Source of the DNA: Roseburia_C sp051879315 | GTDB taxonomy: Bacteria; Bacillota; Clostridia; Lachnospirales; Lachnospiraceae | NCBI GenBank assembly: GCA_051879315.1 | Contig: JBJELW010000048.1 | Location: 1-64,000, forward strand | Length of the DNA: 64,000 nt | Direction of reading: 5' to 3' | Program-made: the position numbers and the translations under genes | The notes under the pieces: model-generated | What the model saw: only the letters and a program-made list of their open reading frames with translations | Database searches by the model: none | What the model was told of the DNA's origin: nothing | Shown here: piece by piece, positions 23,984 through 32,041 of the stretch | Position numbering within the stretch: position 1 is the first letter of the stretch | How the letters are laid out: every line of letters starts with the position of its first letter

Positions 23984-26434
23984 ATGAAGATGAAAAAGAG
24001 TCTTCCACTGTGGCTTTCTTTTTTGATTCCGCTATGTATCACCGGCGGAATCTGTATCCTGCGGGGAATGTATCCCTTTGGTGATCAATGTATGCTGCAT
24101 ATTGATATGTACCACCAGTATGCGCCATTTTTTACAGAGTTTATGAATCAGCTGAAGGAGGGGGGCTCTCTCGCTTATACCTGGAATCTGGGGCTGGGGA
24201 CGGATATGGTGTCCCTGATGGCGTACTATTTTGCCAGTCCGGTAAACTGGTTGCTGGTGTTTTGCCCGCAAAATTTTGTCATTGAGTTTATGTCGATACT
24301 GATTCTTCTGAAAATCAGTGCAGCCGGTCTGACCTTTTGTTACTATCTGCGCCGCCATTATGAGGATTGGGGATTTTTGCCGGTGCTTTTTTCTGTTTTT
24401 TATGCCCTGAGTGGTTTTGTCTGCGCGTATTACTGGGATATCATGTGGCTGGATGCAGTGTGGCTGGCACCGCTGATTATCCTCGGCTTAGAGCGGCTGG
24501 TGAAACAGGGAAAATGCGGCCTGTATTTCGGAACGTTGGCACTGGCGATTTTTTCCAATTACTATATTGCCATTATGATCTGCATTTTTCTGGTGTTGTA
24601 TTTTGTGATTCTTATGGTGGAGCAGCCTATGGGGCATCTCAAGGCAATGCTGCGGTTTGGGGTATATTCCCTCCTGGCAGGGGGATGTGCTGCGGTGATG
24701 GTGCTGCCGGAGATTGCGCTTCTTTCCAACAGTGGTTCCGGAGGAATCGATTTCCCTGAGACGGTGGAATGGTATTTTAATCTGCTGGATGAACTGGCCA
24801 GGGCCTGCATTGGAACCCAGGTGATTGCCACCACCGGTCACTGGCCAAATCTGTACTGTGGTGTGGCGGTTCTTCCTTTGTTTTTTCTGTTTCTTTTGAA
24901 CGGGAAAATCCCGCGAAAACGCAGAATATGTTTTTTACTGTTGGCGGGATTTTTTTTGCTGAGTTTTGCCCAGAATCAATTGAACTTTATCTGGCATGGC
25001 TTTCATTTCCCGGATGGCCTGCCGGCAAGACAGACTTTCTTATACGCATTCCTCATGCTTCTGGCTTCCTATGAGGCTGTTCATGCCGGGGCGGGCGTAA
25101 AATTATGGAATGTCTGTGTATCGGTAGCTTTGGCGGAGGGACTTTTGGTTCTCTGTTATTTCTTTACAGATACTGAGCTGGTCACTCCTGCCTGCATGGT
25201 GCTGAGTGCAGCGGTGATTCTTGGCTATGGTGCCCTGCTGATCATGCGAAAGGGGGATGACCTGTGGTTTCGGCAGATGTCCGTAATCTTTGCATTTGCC
25301 CTGGTGTGCGTGGAGGCGGCAGTGAATGTAAACATTACCAGTATGGACAGCACCAGCCGCAGCTCCTATACAGAGAACTGGCAGTCATACAGGGTTTTAG
25401 CGGAAGAGGTGGCAGAGGGAGATGATTTTTCCAGAATCGAAACCTTTACCAGATTGACAAAAAATGAATCAGCATTAAACAATTACCCATCAGCATCTGT
25501 TTTTTCCTCTTTGATCAATGTGGATGTGGCTACGGCTTATCGGGAACTGGGTATGGAGGGTGGTAAGAATTATTATTGTTACAATGGCGCCACCATGTTG
25601 ACCTCAGCCATGCTGGATGTGGGATATCTTATGACAGACAGTGCCTGTGAGGAGAGTCCTTACCGCAGGCTGATGGATTCTTCGGATGGAATCTATCTTT
25701 ACGAGAATCTGTACACGCTTCCACTTGGCTTTGTTCTGGGAAAGCAGGTGACAGAACAATGGGATTACGCAGAGGGCAGCAGCATTGATGCCCAGAATCG
25801 TCTGGCTTATGCGCTGGGCGCCACGGAGGATCTGCTGGTTCCCGCAGACACAGAGGTAACCGTGGAGAAAACGGTGATCCATGTGGAGGAAGATGGTTAT
25901 TACTATGGCTATTACACCGGAAAGGATGTAAACAGCATTACGGCCGTGGTGGGACAGCGTACCCGTAAGTTCAGCAAATGTGCCCATGTTTATCTGTTGG
26001 ATCTGGGCTATTGTTATGAGGGACAGGATATCACATTAAGTTCCACGGAGAGCAGTATGCTGCAGATACAGGGATACCGGATGGATGAAGAGGCCTTTGC
26101 AACCGCCTATCAAACCCTTGCGGAACAGACTATGGTGCCGGATTCCTGTACGGATACCACAGTAAGGGGGCATATTCAGGTGGCAGAGGCCGGCAGTCTC
26201 TGTTTTTCCATACCGGATGACGAGGGATGGCAAGTGTATGTGGATGGAGAAAAGGTTCCTGTCGAAAGCTTCTGCAATGCGTTTCTTTCTGTGCCTCTGG
26301 AGGAGGGATGCCATGAGATCCGGCTGGAGTATCATACTCCTAATTTGTGGCTGGGTATCCTGGTTTCTGGCCTTTCCCTGCTGGTAGGGATAGGCAGTCT
26401 GCTGGCGGAGGGGATATTTCGTAAGCACTTGTAA
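23984..26434 (+). CDS. yfhO: YfhO-family membrane protein (probable teichoic-acid glycosylation)
   Basis: An 816-residue polytopic protein with roughly a dozen membrane helices in the first 450 residues, a large extracellular domain, and one C-terminal helix (about 790-808). The early GDQCMLHIDMYHQY and WNLGLGTDM motifs are typical of YfhO (PF09586), a GT-C-like fold. In Bacillus and Listeria, YfhO acts with an undecaprenyl-phosphate glycosyltransferase to decorate lipoteichoic acid. It is coupled to the LtaS-like gene by 2-base spacing, so both likely work on one envelope polymer. Confidence 0.88.
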   Translation: MKMKKSLPLWLSFLIPLCITGGICILRGMYPFGDQCMLHIDMYHQYAPFFTEFMNQLKEGGSLAYTWNLGLGTDMVSLMAYYFASPVNWLLVFCPQNFVIEFMSILILLKISAAGLTFCYYLRRHYEDWGFLPVLFSVFYALSGFVCAYYWDIMWLDAVWLAPLIILGLERLVKQGKCGLYFGTLALAIFSNYYIAIMICIFLVLYFVILMVEQPMGHLKAMLRFGVYSLLAGGCAAVMVLPEIALLSNSGSGGIDFPETVEWYFNLLDELARACIGTQVIATTGHWPNLYCGVAVLPLFFLFLLNGKIPRKRRICFLLLAGFFLLSFAQNQLNFIWHGFHFPDGLPARQTFLYAFLMLLASYEAVHAGAGVKLWNVCVSVALAEGLLVLCYFFTDTELVTPACMVLSAAVILGYGALLIMRKGDDLWFRQMSVIFAFALVCVEAAVNVNITSMDSTSRSSYTENWQSYRVLAEEVAEGDDFSRIETFTRLTKNESALNNYPSASVFSSLINVDVATAYRELGMEGGKNYYCYNGATMLTSAMLDVGYLMTDSACEESPYRRLMDSSDGIYLYENLYTLPLGFVLGKQVTEQWDYAEGSSIDAQNRLAYALGATEDLLVPADTEVTVEKTVIHVEEDGYYYGYYTGKDVNSITAVVGQRTRKFSKCAHVYLLDLGYCYEGQDITLSSTESSMLQIQGYRMDEEAFATAYQTLAEQTMVPDSCTDTTVRGHIQVAEAGSLCFSIPDDEGWQVYVDGEKVPVESFCNAFLSVPLEEGCHEIRLEYHTPNLWLGILVSGLSLLVGIGSLLAEGIFRKHL

Positions 26435-26523
26435 ATTCGGAGTCCTATAAATAGTACACATTCTTTCTTATACTGATCATGTCTTAAGAACAGGCGGACC
26501 AGTGGAGAAAGGATGTGTTTTTT

Positions 26524-26622
26524 ATGAAGGGATATTTCGTTTCAAATGGTTATATGGGATATGTGGATGGGGAATATATGCTTTTTGCGGATGAGCATGA
26601 GTATTGGGATTATTTTTCCTGA
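26524..26622 (+). CDS. 32-residue small protein
   Basis: A short ORF with an ATG, an AAAGGA site 10 bases upstream and a clear stop. It is Gly/Tyr-rich, starts MKGYFVSNGYMGYV and ends EHEYWDYFS. The regular GY and YM pattern looks like a real small protein rather than chance, and I recall similar short clostridial ORFs of unknown role, without certainty. The last eight codons recur as a 21-base near-copy at 28217-28237, on the other side of the GST-like gene. The rest of the gap 26435-26746 holds only the promoter and leader listed separately. Confidence 0.5.
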   Translation: MKGYFVSNGYMGYVDGEYMLFADEHEYWDYFS

Positions 26623-26655
26623 TTACCCGGCACACCCAAGAAAAGTTCTGTTTAT

Positions 26656-26684
26656 TTGATTTCTTCACTGTTTCGGGCTATAAT
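26656..26684 (+). promoter_or_regulatory. Sigma-A promoter of the large GST-like gene
   Basis: TTGATT (26656-26661), a 17-base spacer and perfect TATAAT (26679-26684). The predicted start near 26691 is immediately in front of the compact leader hairpin. Confidence 0.75.
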
Positions 26685-26695
26685 GAAAGAAAAAC

Positions 26696-26723
26696 GGCAC
26701 ATGGTGCGGTGACACCCTGTGCC
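26696..26723 (+). promoter_or_regulatory. Compact relative of the leader element (copy D)
   Basis: GGCACA (26696-26701) pairs with TGTGCC (26718-26723), and inside it GGTG (26703-26706) pairs with CACC (26713-26716). The string TGCGGTGACACC is shared with copy A. It begins about 5 nt after the predicted transcript start and ends 10 nt before AGGAGG (26734-26739). Confidence 0.5.
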
Positions 26724-26746
26724 CGATTAATTCAGGAGGAAAGAAT

Positions 26747-28210
26747 ATGTCGTATATTGTTCCGTTTCAGAGCGTTGATTTGTTTGAGAACACATTTAAG
26801 CACCAGATTAACAAAAAGACTGGAAAGGTAGATGACAGGACCTTTGTTTTTCACAAACATTTCGGGGAAGGGGAGGATGATCTGCCGGTGGTTCCGGACA
26901 GATACCGGCTGATATGGATGCCCGGGTGTCCCCATTCCAATAAGGCGGTGATTACTTTAAGACTGCTGGGCTTAGACCGGGTAATCAGTATTGGGGAATG
27001 CGGAATTTTGAGAGATCCGAGAGGATGGGTGTTTTCCGAGGATATAGGAGAAGTGGATCCGGTCCTGAAGATTCATTATTTGGACGATGCATATCTGAAA
27101 GGAGATCCGGAGTTCGTGGGAAGGTCTACGGTTCCTGCGATTGTTGATGTTAACACCGGCGCAGTGGTACAGAATGAGGCCTACGATATTCCTAAATATT
27201 TTGTGTTGGATTGGAAAAAATATCACAAGGAAAATGCGCCTGATCTCTATCCGGAGGGATTGCGGGATGAAATTGATGAACTCAGCAATTTCATCAATAA
27301 GAGAATTAATGCGTATGCCTGCGGCTTTGCAAGGAATCAGAAAAGCTATGATGTAGGGTTTGATATGTATTTTAAGGCGATGGATGTTTTGGAAGAAAGA
27401 CTTGCCACCAGAAGATTTATCAATGGAGATTATATCACCTTGTCTGACATTCATTTATTTGTGGCATTGATCCGGTTCCATGTCAATTATCATCTTGTTT
27501 TTGGCGTGAACAAAAAAAGGCTGGAGGACTTCCCAAATCTCTGGGGTTACACAAGGGACGTTTATCAGACGGAAGCATTTTATGAATATACCAAGTTGGA
27601 GTGGATCAAGAAGCATTACCAGTTGTCTCCCCACATGCGGGCAAAACTTGGAAATGTCCACGGACTTGTGGGAATGGGGCCGGACAATCGTCAGTTACTG
27701 GCACCCACAGGACGGGAGAAGCTTTCCTCGGATCCGGAGCATAAGTTTATTTATGAAAAGGAAAACCGGCCGCTTTATGCCCATAAGGATGAAACGACAG
27801 AGATGGAATATTTGAAAGAGAATCTTCTGTTTCCTATTCAGAAAGCATCGGAAGCCACCTATCAAAATGAGCTGGAACGCTGGGCCCACATAGAGCGGGA
27901 TACATTTCGGGAAATTGACAGACGACTGGCAAGCAATAAATATCTTCTTGGGGATTTTGTGACGGAAGCAGATAAGATTTTGTATCAGACATTGCTTCGC
28001 CACGACCATATTTATTATTATCTTTATAAGCTGAATTTTGCCAAAAGTTTTGATTTTGAGAATATCAAAAGATATGAGGAAGACATGAAAGCAATTCCCG
28101 CAATAGCCGGTTCCATCGATATTATAGCAGAGAAGGAAAAGGCTTTTCAGGATCTTTCTGATGAAAGAAACCCCTATCATTTGATTTTCCGTGGACCTGA
28201 GATAAATTAA
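26747..28210 (+). CDS. Large Xi-class GST-like protein with duplicated C-terminal domain
   Basis: A 487-residue protein of the glutathionyl-hydroquinone reductase (Xi-class GST) type. The thioredoxin-like N-domain has RLIWMPGCPHSNK with Cys61 at the catalytic place (family CPWAHR). The first helical domain (about 160-290) includes DLYPEGLRDEID and LEERLATRRFINGDYITLSD. A second helical domain (about 350-470) repeats that pattern: RLASNKYLLGDFVTEAD, then RHDHIYYYLY and YEEDMKAIPAI. The family thus appears extended by an internal duplication. Whether it uses glutathione or another thiol is unknown. AGGAGG precedes ATG 26747. Confidence 0.8.
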   Translation: MSYIVPFQSVDLFENTFKHQINKKTGKVDDRTFVFHKHFGEGEDDLPVVPDRYRLIWMPGCPHSNKAVITLRLLGLDRVISIGECGILRDPRGWVFSEDIGEVDPVLKIHYLDDAYLKGDPEFVGRSTVPAIVDVNTGAVVQNEAYDIPKYFVLDWKKYHKENAPDLYPEGLRDEIDELSNFINKRINAYACGFARNQKSYDVGFDMYFKAMDVLEERLATRRFINGDYITLSDIHLFVALIRFHVNYHLVFGVNKKRLEDFPNLWGYTRDVYQTEAFYEYTKLEWIKKHYQLSPHMRAKLGNVHGLVGMGPDNRQLLAPTGREKLSSDPEHKFIYEKENRPLYAHKDETTEMEYLKENLLFPIQKASEATYQNELERWAHIERDTFREIDRRLASNKYLLGDFVTEADKILYQTLLRHDHIYYYLYKLNFAKSFDFENIKRYEEDMKAIPAIAGSIDIIAEKEKAFQDLSDERNPYHLIFRGPEIN

Positions 28211-28216
28211 AAGCCC

Positions 28217-28237
28217 CATGAGTACTGGGATTATTTT
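28217..28237 (+). repeat. Remnant copy of the small-ORF 3' end
   Basis: The 21 bases match 26596-26616 with one mismatch and would read HEYWDYF in the same codon phase, but no start or upstream part is present. It also lies in a weak stem (GCCCCA 28213-28218 with TGGGGC 28252-28257). With the intact copy it forms direct repeats around the GST-like gene. Confidence 0.5.
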
Positions 28238-28259
28238 CTCAGAACTTCATTTGGGGCGG

Positions 28260-28288
28260 TTGAAGTTCCAGGGGATTTTGGGTATAAT
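28260..28288 (+). promoter_or_regulatory. Sigma-A promoter of the thioesterase-polA run
   Basis: TTGAAG (28260-28265), 17-base spacer, perfect TATAAT (28283-28288). The predicted start is near 28295. Confidence 0.75.
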
Positions 28289-28316
28289 CTTGTTCAGAGA
28301 AAGGTGAGTGAAAGCG

Positions 28317-28784
28317 ATGCAAGACACAAGAGTAGATATTTATCAGGGACCACAGGACATCAAGCTGCGCCCCTACGAGCATCATGTAAAGTATTACGAG
28401 ACAGATCAGATGGGAATCGTACATCATTCCAATTATATTCGTTGGATGGAAGAAGCCCGTATGGACTTTATGTCACAGATCGGTCTGGATTACAAGCAGA
28501 TGGAGGAGATGGAGATCATCAGTCCGGTACTGGAGGTACATTGTCAGTATAAGTCCATGGTACATTTCAGTGACACGGTGGTGATTGAGACGCAGATTAC
28601 CCACTATAACGGAATCAAGATGGCAGTGGCATACCGTATGACGGATAAGGAAACCGGGGAACTTCGCACCATAGCATCCAGTGAACACTGCTTCCTGAGC
28701 AGAAGTGGAAAGCCATTGTCTTTGAAACGCTCTTATCCGGAGCTTGACACCAGATTTTTCCAGATGATGGGCGAGGAAAGTTAG
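28317..28784 (+). CDS. Acyl-CoA thioesterase, YbgC/FadM-like hot-dog fold
   Basis: A 155-residue 4HBT-family enzyme. The active-site Asp30 lies in YYETDQMGIVHHSNY, the classic thioesterase signature, followed by the long hot-dog helix WMEEARMDFMSQIGLDY. It likely hydrolyses acyl-CoA or acyl-ACP; chain length cannot be read. ATG 28317 follows AAGGTG; GTG codons at 28304 and 28308 are too close to that site. It is 5 bases from polA and shares its promoter. Confidence 0.88.
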   Translation: MQDTRVDIYQGPQDIKLRPYEHHVKYYETDQMGIVHHSNYIRWMEEARMDFMSQIGLDYKQMEEMEIISPVLEVHCQYKSMVHFSDTVVIETQITHYNGIKMAVAYRMTDKETGELRTIASSEHCFLSRSGKPLSLKRSYPELDTRFFQMMGEES

Positions 28785-28789
28785 ATTAT

Positions 28790-31432
28790 ATGAGTGAGAA
28801 ATTAGTTCTGATCGACGGACATAGTATTTTGAACCGGGCATTTTTTGGACTCCCGGATCTGACCAACGGAGAGGGTCTGCATACCAATGCGGTATACGGA
28901 TTTTTGAATATTTTATTGAAAATATTGGACGAAGAGCAGCCGCAGTATCTGACGGTTGCTTTTGACGTGCATGCACCTACTTTCCGGCATAAGATGTACG
29001 ATGCCTATAAGGGAACCAGAAAGCCCATGGCAGAGGAACTCCGCCAACAGGTTCCCCTGATGAAGGAGATGCTCCGTGCCATGGGGGTAAGGGTGATTGA
29101 GCAGGAGGGATTAGAGGCGGACGATCTTCTGGGAACTCTTGCAAAAAAAGCCGAGGCTCAGGGAATGGAGGTGTCCATTGTATCCGGGGACCGGGATTTA
29201 TTACAGCTGGCCACGGAACACACCAAGATCCGCATTCCCAAGACGAAAAAGACTGGCACAGAGATTGAGGATTATTACGCAAAGGATGTGCTGGAGCGGT
29301 ATCAGGTAACTCCCACACAGTTTATTGACGTGAAGGCATTGATGGGTGATACTGCGGATAATATTCCCGGTGTACCCGGAATCGGAGAGAAGACAGCTAC
29401 TAGCCTGATCGTGGCCTATGGAAGTATCGAGAATGCCTATGCCCATGTGGACGAGATTAAGCCGAACCGGGCAAAAACCATGCTCTCCGAGCATTATGAT
29501 ATGGCACAGATGAGCAAGGAATTGGCAACCATCAAAGTGGATGCAGATGTTCCTTTGGAATTGGAACAGGCAAAACATGGCAATCTTTTTACCCAGGATG
29601 CGTATCTTATGTGCAAGCGTCTGGAGTTTAAAAATTTGTTGAAGCGGTTTGAACTGAGTGCGGATGCTACAGAAAACGAAGTGGAGAACAGTTTTTCTCT
29701 GATTACGGAGCTTCAGGATGCAGAGCAGCTTTTGGGCCGGGCAAAGGAATGTGACATGATTGGCCTACAGCTGGTGATGGAAGCTGATACCCTGCTGGGG
29801 GCGGCGGTTTCCCTCAGTGAGGAATGTACATCTTTGGTGCTGGTTCAGGGATTTGTCACCGCAGCCTATCTGATGGAACAGATCCGGAGCCTGCGGGAGC
29901 AGGGGGTGGAGATCGCCACTTTTGATCTGAAACCGCAGCTGAAGTTCCTGACGGATACTCCTGCCGGAGGAATCTATGATGTGAAGATTGCGGCATATCT
30001 GCTCAATCCTTTAAAGAACGACTACAGCTACGAGGATATTGCCAAGGATTATCTGAAACTTATGATTCCATCCGCCGAAGACCTTTTGGGGAAACTTTCC
30101 CTGGAAAAAGCTTTGGAAGAAAAACCTGAGGCTGCATTGAAAGTGTGCTGCTATCAGGCTTACGTAAATAGAAAATCAAAAGATGTTTTAATAAATGAAC
30201 TGCAGAGCCAGGAGATGCTTTCGTTGTATCAGGATATAGAGATACCCTTGGTCTACACCCTCTATGATATGGAACAGGAGGGAATCGGCATTGATGCACA
30301 GGAATTGAAGGAATACGGTGAAAAACTGGCAGTTTCCATTGAAAAGCTGGAACAGGAAATCTATGCGGAGGCGGGGGAAACTTTCAATATCCAGTCTCCC
30401 AAACAGCTGGGCGTAATTCTGTTTGAAAAGCTTCAGATGCCCAACGGGAAAAAGACCAAGACCGGATATTCCACGGCTGCGGATGTGTTGGAGAAGCTGG
30501 CACCCGATTATCCCATCGTGTCAAAAATTTTAGAGTATCGTCAGCTTACCAAACTGAAATCCACCTATGCAGACGGTCTGGCGGCTTATATCGATGAGGA
30601 TGGGAGAATCCGGAGCACTTTTCAACAGACAATTACTGCCACCGGAAGGCTTAGCAGCGTGGAACCGAATTTACAGAACATTCCCATCCGTATGGAACTG
30701 GGGCGGCTCATTAGAAAGGTTTTCTATCCCAGAAAGGGCTACGTGTTTGTGGATGCGGATTATTCCCAGATTGAGCTGCGTGTGCTGGCCCATATGTCCG
30801 GGGATGAGAATCTCATCGATGCATACCGGCAGGCACAGGATATCCATGCCATCACAGCCTCAAAGGTATTTCATGTGCCCTTTGAGGAGGTAACTCCTCT
30901 GCAGAGACGTAATGCCAAAGCGGTGAATTTCGGGATTATATATGGAATCAGTTCTTTTGGATTAAGTCAGGATCTGAGCATTACCAAAAAAGAAGCGGAT
31001 GCCTATATCAAGAGCTATTTCCAGACCTATCCGGGAATTCGGGAGTTCCTGGATCGACAGGTGGAAGAGGGAAAAAGGGATGGTTACGTGAAAACCATGT
31101 TTGGCAGACGACGTCCGGTACCTGAGCTTTCTTCCAGCAACTTTATGCAGCGGTCTTTTGGGGAGCGTGTGGCGATGAATGCTCCTATACAGGGCACTGC
31201 GGCAGACATTATCAAGATTGCCATGATCCGGGTACATGACCGGATGAGAGATGAAAAATTAAAATCAAAATTAATTTTGCAGGTACATGACGAGCTTCTC
31301 ATTGAGGCGGCAGAGGAGGAAGTGGACCAGGTGCGTATGATTCTGGAAGAAGAGATGAAACATGCAGCAGACCTTTCTGTGGAACTGGAGATTGATATGC
31401 ATACAGGCAAAACCTGGTACGAGGCGAAGTGA
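28790..31432 (+). CDS. polA: DNA polymerase I
   Basis: An 880-residue polymerase for Okazaki fragment maturation and repair. The 5' nuclease domain (1 to about 290) has EGLEADDLLG, SGDRDLLQL and GDTADNIPGVPGIGEKTA. The middle exonuclease-like domain lacks the DxE of Exo I (the strand reads CDMIGLQLVME) and the Exo II and III acids, so proofreading is probably absent, as in Bacillus pol I. Polymerase motifs are intact: DADYSQIELR, RRNAKAVNFGIIYG and VHDELL. The stop overlaps the coaE start by one base. Confidence 0.97.
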   Translation: MSEKLVLIDGHSILNRAFFGLPDLTNGEGLHTNAVYGFLNILLKILDEEQPQYLTVAFDVHAPTFRHKMYDAYKGTRKPMAEELRQQVPLMKEMLRAMGVRVIEQEGLEADDLLGTLAKKAEAQGMEVSIVSGDRDLLQLATEHTKIRIPKTKKTGTEIEDYYAKDVLERYQVTPTQFIDVKALMGDTADNIPGVPGIGEKTATSLIVAYGSIENAYAHVDEIKPNRAKTMLSEHYDMAQMSKELATIKVDADVPLELEQAKHGNLFTQDAYLMCKRLEFKNLLKRFELSADATENEVENSFSLITELQDAEQLLGRAKECDMIGLQLVMEADTLLGAAVSLSEECTSLVLVQGFVTAAYLMEQIRSLREQGVEIATFDLKPQLKFLTDTPAGGIYDVKIAAYLLNPLKNDYSYEDIAKDYLKLMIPSAEDLLGKLSLEKALEEKPEAALKVCCYQAYVNRKSKDVLINELQSQEMLSLYQDIEIPLVYTLYDMEQEGIGIDAQELKEYGEKLAVSIEKLEQEIYAEAGETFNIQSPKQLGVILFEKLQMPNGKKTKTGYSTAADVLEKLAPDYPIVSKILEYRQLTKLKSTYADGLAAYIDEDGRIRSTFQQTITATGRLSSVEPNLQNIPIRMELGRLIRKVFYPRKGYVFVDADYSQIELRVLAHMSGDENLIDAYRQAQDIHAITASKVFHVPFEEVTPLQRRNAKAVNFGIIYGISSFGLSQDLSITKKEADAYIKSYFQTYPGIREFLDRQVEEGKRDGYVKTMFGRRRPVPELSSSNFMQRSFGERVAMNAPIQGTAADIIKIAMIRVHDRMRDEKLKSKLILQVHDELLIEAAEEEVDQVRMILEEEMKHAADLSVELEIDMHTGKTWYEAK

Positions 31433-32031
31433 TGAAATTTATCGGAATTACCGGCGGAGTGGGAGCCGGGAAATCAGAGATATTAAAATATTTAGGCAGC
31501 CGGGAGGATACCCGGGTCATGCTGGCAGATGAGATTGCCAGGACGCTGTGTGAACCGGGGCAGCGCTGCAATGAAAAACTCCAGCAGATTTTTGCCGGAG
31601 ATCAAGTGTTTGATGCGCATGGGAATATGGATCGGGGCCGCATGGCGGCGGTCATCTTTGCAGACGGGGAAAAGCGTCGACAGATGAATGAAATTGTGCA
31701 TCCGGCAGTGAAGGAATATGTGTTGGAACAATATAGAATTTTTCAGGAAAACGATGGGATCCGTTATCTTTTCCTTGAGGCTGCATTGCTGATTGAAGAA
31801 CATTATGATGAAATTTGTCACGAACTATGGTATATTTATACCTCGAGGGAGAATCGCAGGAAGCGTTTGATTGCTTCCAGGGGATATAGCGATGGAAAAA
31901 TCGATGAGATTTTTGCATCCCAGCTTTCTGAAGAGGAATACCGCAGCCATTGTGTACGTGTGATTGACAACAATGGCACCACGGATGAGACGATTTCACA
32001 GGTCGAGGAAATTTTAAAGATACTTGAGTGA
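31432..32031 (+). CDS. coaE: Dephospho-CoA kinase
   Basis: Phosphorylates the 3'-hydroxyl of dephospho-CoA, the last step of coenzyme A synthesis. In 199 residues the P-loop is GITGGVGAGKS (5-15), then ADEIAR, HPAVKEY, the substrate strand LFLEAALLIE and the lid arginines in ENRRKRLIASRG. The ATG shares its A with the polA stop (TGATG), giving coupled translation. polA-coaE adjacency is common in Firmicutes. Confidence 0.95.
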   Translation: MKFIGITGGVGAGKSEILKYLGSREDTRVMLADEIARTLCEPGQRCNEKLQQIFAGDQVFDAHGNMDRGRMAAVIFADGEKRRQMNEIVHPAVKEYVLEQYRIFQENDGIRYLFLEAALLIEEHYDEICHELWYIYTSRENRRKRLIASRGYSDGKIDEIFASQLSEEEYRSHCVRVIDNNGTTDETISQVEEILKILE

Positions 32032-32041
32032 GGAGAATACA

